From: Primula veris
Lineage: Eukaryota > Streptophyta > Magnoliopsida > Ericales > Primulaceae
Direction: 5' to 3'
NCBI GenBank assembly: GCA_963682055.1
Contig: OY821750.1
Coordinates: forward strand, 15,502,501-15,566,500
DNA length: 64,000 nt
In this document: positions 23,801 to 34,748 of the stretch, piece after piece
Layout of the letters: every line of letters starts with the position of its first letter
How positions within the stretch are numbered: position 1 is the stretch's first letter
Made by a program: the position numbers and the translations under genes
Notes under the pieces: model-generated
What the model was told of the DNA's origin: nothing
What the model saw: the letters and a program-made list of their open reading frames with translations, nothing else
Database searches by the model: none

Positions 23801-23828
23801 TCATCTCTGTTTCTACAAAAATAGCCAT
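17896..23828 (-). CDS. BTB/POZ domain protein, At2g30600-like, intact, 12 exons
   Basis: Exons: 23828-23001, 22492-22163, 21455-21222, 20874-20713, 20232-20020, 19920-19873, 19603-19545, 19240-19108, 19018-18944, 18858-18778, 18399-18331, 18114-17896. Every intron is GT-AG, phases agree, and the spliced frame is 2,451 nt (816 residues plus TAA). Layout: a farnesoic acid O-methyltransferase-like domain (about 10-160), a first BTB domain (about 205-280, DIFFVVGEEKKTVPAHRVIL), a second BTB domain (about 350-460, DVDICIGTDGFALRAHKIIL), a BACK-like helical part (about 465-590), and a C-terminal F5/8 type C/galactose-binding-like domain (about 620-816). The family is a candidate Cullin-3 substrate adaptor; substrate unknown. 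Start could instead be Met 9 or 10 (MMSEKLHN). A frame at 20384-20566 lies in intron 4. The only intact single-copy gene here. Confidence 0.95.
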
Positions 23829-23984
23829 TTTTCATTCACTTGACATTTTGGACTAGATAAGACGTGTTTATAACAAACACTTGGAGTGCAAGACATCAGG
23901 TACCAAACGAGGCTAAAAATATCATGAAATATCACTAGCAAACAGAGATAGAAAGACTTAGAAAGGATAGTGGCAGGATGCAAA
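23829..23984 (-). promoter_or_regulatory. Upstream region of the BTB gene
   Basis: A TATAAAC lies on the minus strand near 23866-23872, only about 40 bp upstream of the first ATG. If it is used, the 5' UTR is very short. No other regulatory site is recognisable. Confidence 0.3.
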
Positions 23985-24440
23985 TGAACCAAGCCGTTCG
24001 TGATTAGATTGTATTTGGCTCGGCTCGTGTTCGTTCATTTAATAAGTACAAAATAATAAGGCTCGTGTTAGGGCCGGGCTCGTTTAATTATTTAATTTCT
24101 TTTCATATATATATATATATATTTATGCTTATATATGTAAAAAGTATGAAATATTATGATGGATCTATAAATTATATGATAAATTTATTTTTTTAAACTA
24201 AATCACTTTATATTAAAAATCACGAATTTATTTGTATTATTGATTATCTTAGAATACAGTTTAGCAAATTAAAAAACATATATAAGAGAAACAATACTAA
24301 ACGTGTCTGAAAACGCGTTTAGGGTGGACTCGGGATTCTTGAACAGGCTCATCCCGAGCTCGTCTATAAACGAGCCGAGTGTGCACAAGATTTTATGGCT
24401 CATTAATTAAACGGGACGAGCATGAACAGAAAGACCTAGG
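23985..24440. repeat. GGCTCG/CGAGCC inverted-repeat element
   Basis: Both ends contain GGCTCGGCTCGTGTTCG-like and ACGAGCCGAG-like words in opposite orientation (about 24030-24085 and 24310-24425), around an AT-rich centre with a short TA run near 24107. This composition is common in small non-autonomous plant transposons; the superfamily is not decided. It sits about 160 bp upstream of the BTB start codon. Confidence 0.5.
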
Positions 24441-24951
24441 GGCAAAAACATGTTTCACATACAATTACTGGCTAAGGGCAATAGAAAGATCAGCATAATT
24501 AACAAAACCATTAAATTACCACAGCATATTGTACTAATTCTGTCCATTTATATGGAATTTATTCTATTACTATTTCCGAATGGGGGGAACAGCATAGTAA
24601 CTGAACTTTTACAAGTTTCCATTAATACACAAAAGTCCTTTTCTTTCTTAAAACAAATAGAAGAAAATGAAATAAAAAACAATAAAGACTTGGAAATATA
24701 GGACTATATACTACTATAAAACAATAATTTTGCCTATCAAGGTCACAAACAAAGATAATCACTAAAATACAATCTTCATTTCCAAAATAAAACAACAAAA
24801 AAACAAGTTGCTTCTTAATTATTACTACTATCATCCCAACATTTTCCTTATTCTTATACAACCTACTAAAATATCTATCTAATAAGTAGCGTTTAACTAA
24901 GCAAAAACCATTGCTTATCAAAAAAATAAACTAAGCAAAAAAACCAATTTC

Positions 24952-25257
24952 CAAAAAAAAAAAAAGGAATAACCTCAGATTTTGGGAAGATCTATTCTTT
25001 GTTCCTCATCTCATTAATTTTTTTTAACGTAATTGAACAATAAGCATATTCTTGAATACAGATGTGTGTGTATAAACACATAAACTATTAGTATAGATAT
25101 ATATATATATATAAGAGTATATATATAAGTGTGTTTGTATTATTAGGTTGATTGAATTTATTTTCGTTTTGTCTTTTATTTAGGAAAAAGTTATTAGGGT
25201 GGGATTAATGATGAAGGTGTGAGTCAGCATTTGTTTTCTGATATTTTTGGGAGTTAG
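24952..25257 (+). repeat. Noncoding duplicated blocks, copy A
   Basis: Block 1 (about 24952-25050, AAAGGAATAACCTCAGATTT then GGGAAGATCTATTCTTTGTT) and block 2 (about 25143-25257, TGAGTCAGCAT then TGATATTTTTGGGAG) recur in the same order and orientation at 46768-46868 and 47020-47120. The spacers between the blocks are unrelated. No coding frame is present. Confidence 0.75.
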
Positions 25258-26054
25258 TTTGTCAACATCTCCAAATACATTTTTACATTTTTGGAGTCTT
25301 AAAATAAATTCACATCTAATGCAGAAACATAACATCCTGCAAACTAACCTCAAATACAACCCTATAAATCTCTTTTTCTCTCCTTTTTTTTTTTATACTG
25401 AATCATAACCCCATCCAAACGGCTCTTGAGCCAAATTGTAAAACTATAAATTGATCAAAATGTTTAGTGTCCCATTTTTTTCCTTATTTATGAATTTACT
25501 AATATACCCTTAATAAATAATGTTAGCATTTTATTTTACTATTAATATACAACTGATCATAAAAAAAATACAAATTTTATTACAAAATAAAGAAAAATAA
25601 CACATAACAGTTCATGTCTCTCACAAATTCTAACAAAAATCCTTAATTTTCTACTTTTATATGTAAATAAAGTATTTACATCGCTACTTGTAAGTTAATT
25701 TTGATTTGATAAACTCAAAATAACTTAAACAAAATTATTCTCCTCTAAAATTCTAATAGATTTGAGGATTTATTCGAATACATTTTTTCTGTCCTAATTT
25801 TTTTTTTTAGGATATGCTACCCTAATTTTTTTATGGATCATAATTGAATAAAAAATAATCCAATCTAATGGTCAACAAAAAATATGAAAAAAATGTAAGT
25901 AGAAAAGAGTTGACACGATTACATATATCCGATACTTTTTCGTTACGATTGATAAATTTGATTTTTATTTTTTACGTAATGTATTTGAAATGCATCCGAT
26001 ACTTTTTCAGTACGGTTGATAATTTTTTTTTATACGGTGCACTATAATTTATTG
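25258..26054. other. Intergenic, no feature seen
   Basis: AT-rich DNA without a coding frame. The phrase CGATACTTTTTC(G/A)(G/T)TACG occurs near 25930 and 25990, a weak local duplication. Confidence 0.45.
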
Positions 26055-26862
26055 TATGTCAACCAGTATAATATTTTAGTTTTAATTTTAAATTAATTTT
26101 AGGTTAGTAGTTATTTTATGTTCATTAATAGGTGTTTTGTTTTTAGTGGCTGACACACATTTACCGGGTTTATGGCAGTGTTACTCTAAAATAACGTACC
26201 GTAATCGCATTGATAAAAAAAAAACATTAACTGCTCGTGTTACCGAGCAGTGTATGTAGGCAATTCTACATAGTAATGTTTCCATAACTTTTGTTGAACC
26301 TTGAATGAGATTATTTTTGATCGAATAGCCCAAAAAAAGCAAGGTAGACTAACCTAAAAAAAAATAGTATAGCAAAAATGAATCCGATTTATTCATATGG
26401 CATATGACTCATGAGATTTTTGTAATGATTTAGATAACTAAATTTGGGGGTTTTAAATTAATATTTTAATTGAGTATATTTATTCTCAATTTTGTGTATA
26501 TGATTGATTTAGTAATTTATTCTGATAATTTATTAGGTACGGTTGTACCGGATTATTTACTTAAAACATGGTGAGAAAATAAATAAATTATCAATTTGAG
26601 TGTTTTTTAATATATTTTAATGGTTAAATTAATCTTTGTATTTAGGGGCTTCTTTTTATCGGATTTGGGTCTCAAAAATGCTAGAGACGGCACTGTATCC
26701 CATCTACAAATAACACTACCGTGAATTCGGTCTATCCACTATTATTTCAGATGTGTCACCTAATAAAAACTCAACACTTATTAATAAACTCAAATATAAC
26801 TATTCTAAAATTAATTTAAAATTAAAAGTAAAAATATTATAGGTTGGTATGCTCATAGTTGA
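26055..26862. repeat. Long inverted-repeat element, about 0.8 kb
   Basis: 26055-26195 and the reverse complement of 26690-26862 align over roughly 140 bp at moderate identity (shared: TTTTAATTTTAAATTAATTT, TTCATTAATAGGTG/TTTATTAATAAGTG, CTGACACA/GTGACACA). This looks like a non-autonomous DNA element with long terminal inverted repeats. No coding capacity, and ends are not exactly placed. Confidence 0.5.
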
Positions 26863-27479
26863 CAAAGTTCATATAATTGTTTTCCCACATCCACAACGCG
26901 TTCAAACCCACAATTTCACGGTTGATAAAAATTGAAAATTTAGAAAACAAAAGTCTTAATTATTAATCAAATTATAAATATATCTAGGAAAAAAAGAAAA
27001 AAAAAACTTCTAATCATTTTGACAATATAACAAAATAAAAATCCTAATAATAAATATCACGCAACATATAGTTCAAACAAAATTAACGAAAGTATCAATC
27101 AGGCAAAAATTAATTTTTTTATCATTGAGTTAACGATGGTAAATTTGTTTTGTGGGAATAGAATAAAGAGATAGACAAGTGATTGAAACTCTAAGTATAC
27201 AACGCTCACTTATAATTATTAAAAAAAATAGATAAAATTAAAGAAATATGAAAATAAGATGTGTGATTGTTTGTATGTTTTTATCTTATCCCATCAAAAG
27301 TTTAATTGAAGCCCCCTTTTCACATCAGTACTAAAGTCGGTAGTATTACTTTTTTATGTCTCAATCCAATATTAGTTTTTTTTTTTTACTGAATCCAAGG
27401 TAACACGTGTTATCTGACTAAAGCTGTTCCGAAAACACTTTAAACTGAAATCAAATCTAAGCCCAACTCTCGTAAAACA
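26863..27479. other. Intergenic, no feature seen
   Basis: AT-rich DNA, no recognisable gene. Confidence 0.45.
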
Positions 27480-27575
27480 GGGTTAGTACCAACTTACTAC
27501 TTTGTGATACAAATTTTTAACGATAACTCTTCTACTTTCAAAATTATCAAATACTCACCTGTACTATTACAAATA

Positions 27576-27759
27576 TTTGACATCGTTGGTGTCACATTAT
27601 CTTTTCCCGTTAAAAACAAGGGTATTTTAGTCTTTTCATAATATAAAAAAAAGCAAAAAAAAAAAAATAATTTTAAAAAAAAACTTCATTTTTCGCTTTT
27701 TTTCTTTCTTATATAATATATAAACATGCATAAATATGAATATACATACATATAACACC

Positions 27760-27790
<31 letters not shown>

Positions 27791-27795
27791 CATAA

Positions 27796-27829
<34 letters not shown>

Positions 27830-28074
27830 GTGTGTATATATATATACTATTATTTTATGTGAAGAGGGCTTATGAATTCTTGAAACAATTATTTATAAAA
27901 TAGTTCTATTAATTTACAAAATTACAAAATAATAATAGACACATTTTACAAGAGAATTAAAAGGAAAAAAAACTATCATCTAATTATTAACTTCATCTTC
28001 TCACAAATAATCAAATTCATCCCCTCTCTTTCTCAACCATAATTGTTCTTCATTTCATCAAACATTCTACCATA
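27576..28074. other. AT-rich DNA with TA microsatellites
   Basis: Contains TA/ATAC simple repeats at about 27756-27846 and no gene. It is the left half of the interior of the older inverted-repeat element. Confidence 0.5.
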
Positions 28075-28079
28075 ACGGG

Positions 28080-28647
28080 TGATAGAACATAAAAATTAGA
28101 CCCGAATATTTTATTCGGATAATAATCAACCCACTTTATAAATGGGTATCCAACGCTTAAATGGGTCATCTCATAATTTTTATAGGAATTGAGGTGTTAC
28201 TACCAAAAGCCCAAGCCCAACCAAATGGGGACCCATGTCTGAAAAATTCCTGGGATGAAGACATTTATCAATATCCTAGAAGGCGCAGTTGCCTATAAAT
28301 AGCCAACTACCCCTCCTAGAAAAAGACCAGAAAATCTATCCAAAAAATATAGAGAGAAGTTAAGAAAAGAGAGAAACTAACCAAAACATATCACTTCGAG
28401 AAATAAACCGAGAAAAGACAGCCGAGCACCGAATAAAAGGGGAGAAAGATGAAGACGAGAGATTAAATAGTCATATCGAGCACAATTGTAAAACCGAAAT
28501 ACTAATCCGAGCAAATGTAATAGTCCGAACAAGGACAATAATCCGAGCAATAATAAAGATCAGGAAGTGTCCTTTATTCACGGTTGATTTACCATTATAT
28601 CATTGTTGAAAAGCCTAACGCGACCGACCAAAGTTATGGCTTTATCA
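28080..28647 (+). repeat. Tat 5' LTR
   Basis: TGATAGAACATAAAA to TGGCTTTATCA. TATAAATA at 28294-28301 is the promoter TATA box and AATAAA at 28552-28557 a polyadenylation signal, defining U3, R and U5 roughly. Confidence 0.95.
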
Positions 28648-28649
28648 AA

Positions 28650-28669
28650 TGGCGCCGTCTCCGGGAATC
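28650..28669 (+). other. Primer-binding site, tRNA-Asp type
   Basis: TGGCGCCGTCTCCGGGAATC begins two bases after the LTR and matches the complement of the 3' end of plant tRNA-Asp with a few mismatches. Minus-strand DNA synthesis would start here. Confidence 0.8.
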
Positions 28670-28726
28670 ATCTAGTTCCCAACTAGTTTAGAATTCGAAT
28701 ACCAATACTCTGCCAGACGAGCGACA

Positions 28727-30760
28727 ATGGTTACCAATGTAGAGGAAACCCATCCCGAGATAATAGAAACCAATAACCAAAACACGCAAATTAGCCAACA
28801 AGACCTCGACGATCTACTCGCCATCCGCGACAGATATGAAGCTATCCAATCCGGAAACCAACCAACAACCTCCTACGTCAACCAAGAACAACCGGTCGAA
28901 CCACCCCGACATTTCATCGAAGGGATTGTCGACGAACACCCTTCGTCCTCGGAGGACGAACAAGACGTGCCCGTATTAAGGCGTGCACGAAGACGCTTAA
29001 CCGGGTCCCAAGCAGGGCCGAGCTCAAGAGTCCCTTTGCCTACAGCCTCGGTCAACTCCGGTGCTCGTTTACAAACGGACGAAGCTCATCAGTTTGGCAT
29101 GCCCGAGGATCATGTACTCGGACAGTCGCCCCGACTACCGACTAATTCTCCGAGGATGATTACACCACCCACGGTGGAGGTACAACATGTTGTTCCATTA
29201 GCCGATGAAAGGAACTACGCCCAGCTACAAGCTCAGCTGGCGGCATGCATGACGGCCATGACAGCGGCCGGCATCGTATTGCCAGTTATCCAACCCGACA
29301 AAGACCCACGCCATGAAGTGGAAGATTCTGCCTACAGGGCCGCCCTGGAGGCAGCGGGTCGGCGACCCGATACAAGAGTCCCCCACCAAGGGGGCAATGT
29401 CCCAATAACTATCGTCCATCCGAACACTCATATGGAACGTGTCCACACAAACATGAAGGACGGTAGATATCCCGAATACAGGATCGGGGAAGGATATGGC
29501 CCATCACCACATCAGGGAGGATACCCTCCCCCCTACCAAGTCACGGATGACGCGTTCCAACAGGCTTGGAACGTATGCCAAGAAACCCCGTGTGCTGAAC
29601 AGATCACGCGGTACCGCAATCCTATGGGATTCGTCATCCCCGAATTCAGGCTCTATGATGGGAAGAGTTGCCCTATCGACCATCTGAGGCACTACAAGAC
29701 GAAGATGGAACTGTGGAGTGATGACCATGCACTGATGTGCAAATTTTTCAAAAACAGCTTGGGTCAAGAGGCTTCGTCATGGTATCATAACTTACCACGG
29801 GGCTCCATTAGAAACTGGGCAGAATTGCTAAGAGCATACTCCACCCGATACGCTGCTCATCGGAAAAAGAAGGTTAGTATCGAAACCCTTCTTAAAATGG
29901 CGATGATGCCAAATGAAAGGCTCAACGATTACTGCATACGTTTTATCGACGTAGCAAACCAGATTCCACGATATGCCAATAATATAGCCATCCAAAACTT
30001 TATCAATTCCATCCCTAATGGCTATTGGGCGAGAAGGAAGTTCATAGGCAAAAACTTCCCGACCACTGATTCCCTGCTAGCCTATTGTACCCACCTCACC
30101 GATAAAAACGACGAACTGCGTTTCCTCCACCGAACTCTACCGAGAAGAGAGTCGGTCCGCGAGGCACAGGTGGGTCGCAAAAGAGTTAGAAATAACCAGG
30201 GAGAAGCATTCCAACCGACCAGAAAGGGCAAAGAGCCCGAGGTCCATAGCAGGGTAGAGCGACCACGAGCATTAGAGCCCAAACCGCTCCAGATCGCATA
30301 CCCAACACCGACCAACGAACATAAACCGCTCCAGCTCACCTACCCGATGCCACCCAAGCCATTTCAACAAGTTCGGCCCCAAGAGAGGGAACACCGAAAC
30401 ACCTTCGGACCGGTCGAGCTGCGATACACTTTCAACCTATCTGCTGAAGATATCCTCAAGGATATATGCAGGGAAAGTTGGTATTCCCGACCACAACCGA
30501 TCATCTCTCCCCCCAATCAGAGAGATTCCAAGCTCTTCTGCGCATATCACAAGGATCACGGCCATCTCACTGAGCATTGCCGTAACCTGCGATGGAGAAT
30601 GAACCAGTGGGGCGATGCAGGATACCTAGCCAAGTTCATCAAAGGAGCTGGGAATAAAGGCAAACAATTGGCCGTCGAGGGATCCGACAATCGGCAAGGT
30701 AAAACGATCAACCTCGTTCATATGTCACGACCCGAGGGCCCCGGTGGGGAACGGTCGTGA
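28727..30760 (+). CDS. Tat gag polyprotein
   Basis: 677 codons, fully open from an ATG 77 bp after the PBS start. The N-terminal 280 residues are hydrophilic and low-complexity. The retrotransposon gag core lies at about 300-460 (PEFRLYDGKS, WSDDHALMCKFF, SSWYHNLPRGSI). A C-terminal zinc knuckle of the C-x2-H-x4-H-x4-C kind runs from C605 to C618. Gag would form the virus-like particle and bind element RNA. It ends in TGA (30758-30760), and the same frame continues open into pol, so this stop either controls the Gag:Pol ratio by readthrough or is a recent mutation of CGA. Confidence 0.93.
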   Translation: MVTNVEETHPEIIETNNQNTQISQQDLDDLLAIRDRYEAIQSGNQPTTSYVNQEQPVEPPRHFIEGIVDEHPSSSEDEQDVPVLRRARRRLTGSQAGPSSRVPLPTASVNSGARLQTDEAHQFGMPEDHVLGQSPRLPTNSPRMITPPTVEVQHVVPLADERNYAQLQAQLAACMTAMTAAGIVLPVIQPDKDPRHEVEDSAYRAALEAAGRRPDTRVPHQGGNVPITIVHPNTHMERVHTNMKDGRYPEYRIGEGYGPSPHQGGYPPPYQVTDDAFQQAWNVCQETPCAEQITRYRNPMGFVIPEFRLYDGKSCPIDHLRHYKTKMELWSDDHALMCKFFKNSLGQEASSWYHNLPRGSIRNWAELLRAYSTRYAAHRKKKVSIETLLKMAMMPNERLNDYCIRFIDVANQIPRYANNIAIQNFINSIPNGYWARRKFIGKNFPTTDSLLAYCTHLTDKNDELRFLHRTLPRRESVREAQVGRKRVRNNQGEAFQPTRKGKEPEVHSRVERPRALEPKPLQIAYPTPTNEHKPLQLTYPMPPKPFQQVRPQEREHRNTFGPVELRYTFNLSAEDILKDICRESWYSRPQPIISPPNQRDSKLFCAYHKDHGHLTEHCRNLRWRMNQWGDAGYLAKFIKGAGNKGKQLAVEGSDNRQGKTINLVHMSRPEGPGGERS

Positions 30761-33700
30761 CAACGGCAGCTGGCCCACTTTGGCCAAGTAGCCAAGGCAT
30801 CACAGGCGTCGACCTCTAAACGACAGTGCACACAACGACGACATCCGCCCATTTCTTTCTCAGATCTTGACGAAGAGGGGGTGATTTACCCCCATGGAGA
30901 CGCCATTAACCTCCGAGTTCAAATTGGCCTAGACACGGTCAGCAGGGTACTTGTCGACCAAGGAGCCTCTTGTGATATCATGTACAGGGAGCTCTTCGAC
31001 AAAATGGAACTCAAGCTGCAAGATCTACAGCCTGCAGACGTCACGCTGATCGGATTCATCTCCGAAACGACTAAACCATTGGGAAAGATCATCCTCAGTG
31101 TCACAACCGGGTCCGTGTCGGTTCCCGTAGAGTTCTTAGTGGTTAATGACCACTCCGGTCACAATGCAATATTGGGCCGACCTTGGTTACATGCCATGAA
31201 GGCCATACCCTCAACCTATCACCAAAAGGTCAAATACCCAAATGACAGGGGAGAGATCGAGACAGCCAGAGGATGTCAAGAGGATTCAAGACGCTGCGAG
31301 GACATCACCGCGACTCTCCAAAAACAACGAAGCATGGTGGAACAACCCACCAACACCAAGAAGCTGATCAACCAAATATCCAAAGCCGAAAGGGTTGTCG
31401 AAGAACAAGTAGGAGAGACACTCAGGAGGGTGTATATACCAGATATGGACGAGGAGCATTACTTCCTCCTCGGCGACAACCTTCCAAAACAGAAATCCGA
31501 GGAGTTGAAAGCATTCCTTCTCAACAACACTGATAAATTCGCCTGGAGTCCTAAAGATATGCCGGGCCTAGACCCCAATACGGCATGCCACCACCTAAGT
31601 GTAAACACCGAGTACAAGCCGATAGCCCAGAGGAGCAGGAAGGTGTCTGTACAGCACAGAGCAGCTATAATCGCTGAAGTACAAAAGTTATTGGAGGCTG
31701 GAGCCATAAGAGAGGTTTACTATCCAAAATGGTTGTCCAACCCGGTTGTCGTCCCTAAGAAGAACGGGAAGGAGAGAGTATGTATAGACTTCACAAACCT
31801 CAACAAAGCCTGCCCGAGAGACCACTTTCCCCTTCCGAGGACTGATCAACTGGTGGACGCAACTGCGGGGGCAGAACGGATGACCTTCCTTGACGCATAT
31901 TCAGGATACCATCAAATTCCCCTCGCCCGCGAAGATCAAGAAAAGACTTCGTTTATATCACCTTTGGGAAATTATTGCTATACGGTAATGCCGTTCGGCC
32001 TACGCAATGCGGGAGCAACATACCAAAGGATGATAACAAGAGTATGTCGAGATCATATAGGGAAGACGATGGAGGTATGCATAGACGACATGGTCGTCAA
32101 AAGCGAAAGAGCCACATCCCACCTTCAAGATATCAGGGACGTTTTCCGAACGCTGGGCGAGCACAAACTGAAACTCAATGCGAGCAAGTGTGCATTTGGC
32201 ATCAGCAAAGGGAAATTCTTGGGGCATATGGTTAGCCGACGAGGAATAGAGGCTAATCCCGATCAAATAACGGCTCTACGAAACCTAGCAGCGCCCAAGA
32301 ATAAGAAACAGGTACAAGAGCTCACGGGAATGATGGCCGCGCTGAGCAGGTTCATTAGCCGATCCGCAGATAAGGGACGGCCATTTTTCGAATCACTCAA
32401 GAAGGATAGAAAATTCGTTTGGGACCCGGAATGTGAAGCTTCATTCAACAATCTCAAAGAGTACTTGAGGACATTGCCACTGCTAGTAAGGCCGAACAGA
32501 GGAGACATTCTGGCATGCTACCTAGCAGTTTCCGCTACAGCTGTGAGCGCGGTCATCCTAAGAGAAGAAGGTCGCGAACAATTTCCGATCTACTTCGTCA
32601 GCAAGACCCTGGTCGAAGCCGAAACATGTTATCTACCCTTGGAAAAGCTGTGCCTGGCGTTGGTCGTCGCAACCAGAAAGTTGCCACACTATTTCATAGC
32701 TCATCAGGTCCGGGTATACACAAAATTTCATATCAAAGAGTCACTTCGACGGACGGACGTCAGCGGCCGAGTTGCCGCCTGGGGGGTTGAGCTATCCCAA
32801 TTTCATATCGAGTTCGCACCCCGTCATGCCATAAAGGGACAAGTCCTGACCGATTTCGTCGCAGAATTCACCGAAGGCTATGACGAGCCTTTGGCACTCT
32901 CTCCACAATCACATTGGCAGATACATGTCGACGGATCAGCCACCAAGGACGGATCAGGAGCAGGGATCGTCCTAAAGTCTAGAGAGGGAGCAATCATCGA
33001 AAAAAGCATAAAACTGGGCTTCCGAGCTACCAACAATGAGGCAGAATACGAGGCCATGATAAACGGCATGCTCATTGCCCGGTCCCTCGGATGCTCCCAC
33101 TTAATTGCAAGCTCAGACTCCATGCTCATCGTCAATCAAGCCATCGGCGAGTATCAAGCGAAAGATGATAGAATGATCCTCTACCAAGAGAAAGTCCAAA
33201 GCTTGATGGCAACCTTCGAACAGTGCGAGTTAGTAAGAATCAATCGCACCGAAAATACACATGCCGATGCATTGGCCACCCTAGCCTCGACATTAACATT
33301 GACCGACACCCGGTCGATCACAGTGGAACTACTGCCGACCCCGAGCATAATAAAAAGGGTAAACCGGGTGACATCGATACAGTACGAACTAGGTTGGATG
33401 GAGGACATGACCCATTATCTGCGAAGTGGAACGCTTCCGGTCGACAAGATAAAAGCGCTGAAAATTACAAGAAAAGCTCCTCGCTTCTGGCTATCCGAGG
33501 ACGATAAACTATACAAATCCAGTTACCGGGGACCACATCTACTGTGCGTCCCGACCGAGCTACAACTGCCGGTCTTGGAGGAAATTCACGAAGGATCTTA
33601 TGGAGCACACATCAAAGGGCGATCCCTTGCAAACAAGGCAGTGACCCAAGGATATTGGTGGCCCTATATCAAGCGAGACGCCTATGCATACCTCCAACGA

Positions 33701-34645
33701 TGCGACAAGTGCCAACGATTCGCCAAGATACCACGGCTCCCTTCATCTATGATGACCCCGGTATCAGCACCATGGCCGTTCGCTCAATGGGCAATTGATT
33801 TGGTCGGTAAACTCCCAAGAGCACATGGGAATGTGGAATATCTGATCGTTGCGACTGATTATTTCACCAAATGGGTCGAAGCTAAACCCCTCCGAGAAAT
33901 CAAAGCCATCAACGTCAAACAATTCATTTGGGAATACATCATAACTAGGTTCGGTATACCGTACGCTATAGTCGCCGACAACGGAACCCAGTTCAAAGAT
34001 GCCAATTTACAGCTGTGGTACGAGGAACTCGGTATCCGAAAATTCTATTCGACGCCGACATACCCACAAGGGAACGGGCAAGCCGAAGTGTCAAACCGAA
34101 CAATATTAGACGGCATCAAGACCACCCTTGAACAGGCAAAGGGGAGGTGGCCCGAGCGGCTACTCAACGTTTTATGGTCGTGCCGAACTACACCCAAGAC
34201 GGGCACCAAGGAAACCCCGTTTAGCTTAGCATACGGTGTTGAGGCCATCATACCGATAGAGATCGGGCTACCCACGCTCCGAACGACGTTGGTCGAGCAG
34301 GGAAATAATGAACAAAGAATGAGAGAAGAGCTCGACATGATAGACGAGAAACGAGAGATAGCGGCCCTTACCCTAGCTAAGTACCAACAAAGCGTGAAGC
34401 AAACCTATGACAAGAGAGTAAAAGGGTCTAAAGAATTCATGGTAGGAGAACTGGTGCTGCGACGAGTGACGGTCTATACCCGCAACGAAATACATGGCAA
34501 ACTAAGCCCTACCTGGGAAGGCCCATACGAAATCGTCAAGCAAACAAGTCCAGTCTCTTACAAAATCAAAAGCGTCCTGTTCGCCAACAGCCGAGGGGAA
34601 AAGAATTCTTGGAATGTGGCTAACTTAAAGAAGTACTACGTATAG
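30761..34645 (+). CDS. Tat pol: protease, RT, RNase H x2, integrase
   Basis: Open from just after the gag TGA to TAG 34643-34645, with no ATG near its start, so it needs fusion to Gag. Domains: aspartic protease with D-Q-G-A-S (Asp codon at 30956); reverse transcriptase (VCIDFTNLNK, FLDAYSGYHQI, MPFGLRNA) with active site C-I-D-D instead of Y-I/V-D-D near 32080; RT-linked RNase H (YLAVSATAVSAVI, remnant-like); a second RNase H with HVDGSA, NEAEYE, SSDS and HADALA acidic residues; integrase with the H-H-C-C zinc motif (HEGSYGAH ... CDKCQ), AIDLVG, VADNGTQF and QGNGQAEVSN. The C-terminus lacks a chromodomain. All catalytic acidic residues are present. The Tyr-to-Cys change in the RT motif is unusual and may reduce activity. 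Confidence 0.93.
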   Translation, partial: QRQLAHFGQVAKASQASTSKRQCTQRRHPPISFSDLDEEGVIYPHGDAINLRVQIGLDTVSRVLVDQGASCDIMYRELFDKMELKLQDLQPADVTLIGFISETTKPLGKIILSVTTGSVSVPVEFLVVNDHSGHNAILGRPWLHAMKAIPSTYHQKVKYPNDRGEIETARGCQEDSRRCEDITATLQKQRSMVEQPTNTKKLINQISKAERVVEEQVGETLRRVYIPDMDEEHYFLLGDNLPKQKSEELKAFLLNNTDKFAWSPKDMPGLDPNTACHHLSVNTEYKPIAQRSRKVSVQHRAAIIAEVQKLLEAGAIREVYYPKWLSNPVVVPKKNGKERVCIDFTNLNKACPRDHFPLPRTDQLVDATAGAERMTFLDAYSGYHQIPLAREDQEKTSFISPLGNYCYTVMPFGLRNAGATYQRMITRVCRDHIGKTMEVCIDDMVVKSERATSHLQDIRDVFRTLGEHKLKLNASKCAFGISKGKFLGHMVSRRGIEANPDQITALRNLAAPKNKKQVQELTGMMAALSRFISRSADKGRPFFESLKKDRKFVWDPECEASFNNLKEYLRTLPLLVRPNRGDILACYLAVSATAVSAVILREEGREQFPIYFVSKTLVEAETCYLPLEKLCLALVVATRKLPHYFIAHQVRVYTKFHIKESLRRTDVSGRVAAWGVELSQFHIEFAPRHAIKGQVLTDFVAEFTEGYDEPLALSPQSHWQIHVDGSATKDGSGAGIVLKSREGAIIEKSIKLGFRATNNEAEYEAMINGMLIARSLGCSHLIASSDSMLIVNQAIGEYQAKDDRMILYQEKVQSLMATFEQCELVRINRTENTHADALATLASTLTLTDTRSITVELLPTPSIIKRVNRVTSIQYELGWMEDMTHYLRSGTLPVDKIKALKITRKAPRFWLSEDDKLYKSSYRGPHLLCVPTELQLPVLEEIHEGSYGAHIKGRSLANKAVTQGYWWPYIKRDAYAYLQRCDKCQRFAKIPRLPSSMMTPVSAPWPFAQWAIDLVGKLPRAHGNVEYLIVATDYFTKWVEAKPLREIKAINVKQFIWEYIITRFGIPYAIVADNGTQFKDANLQLWYEELGIRKFYSTPTYPQGNGQAEVSNRTILDGIKTTLEQAKGRWPERLLNVLWSCRTTPKTGTKETPFSLAYGVEAIIPIEIGLPTLRTTLVEQGNNEQRMREELDMIDEKREIAALTLAKYQQSVKQTYDKRVKGSKEFMVGELVLRRVTVYTRNEIHGKLSPTWEGPYEIVKQTSPVSYKIKSVLFANSRGEKNSWNVANLKKYYV

Positions 34646-34748
34646 GCAATGCTCCGAATACAAGTACAGGTGCTACCTTACCCTTCTTGCTTAATGGCAT
34701 TATCTTTCTTCTTTTGAATGAATAAAATATATTATTATGCTGTCTACT

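Noticed and set aside
31273..34338. Numerous 60-95-codon frames on both strands within the Tat pol
   Set aside because: Shadows of the 1,200-plus codon pol frame, without domain similarity.
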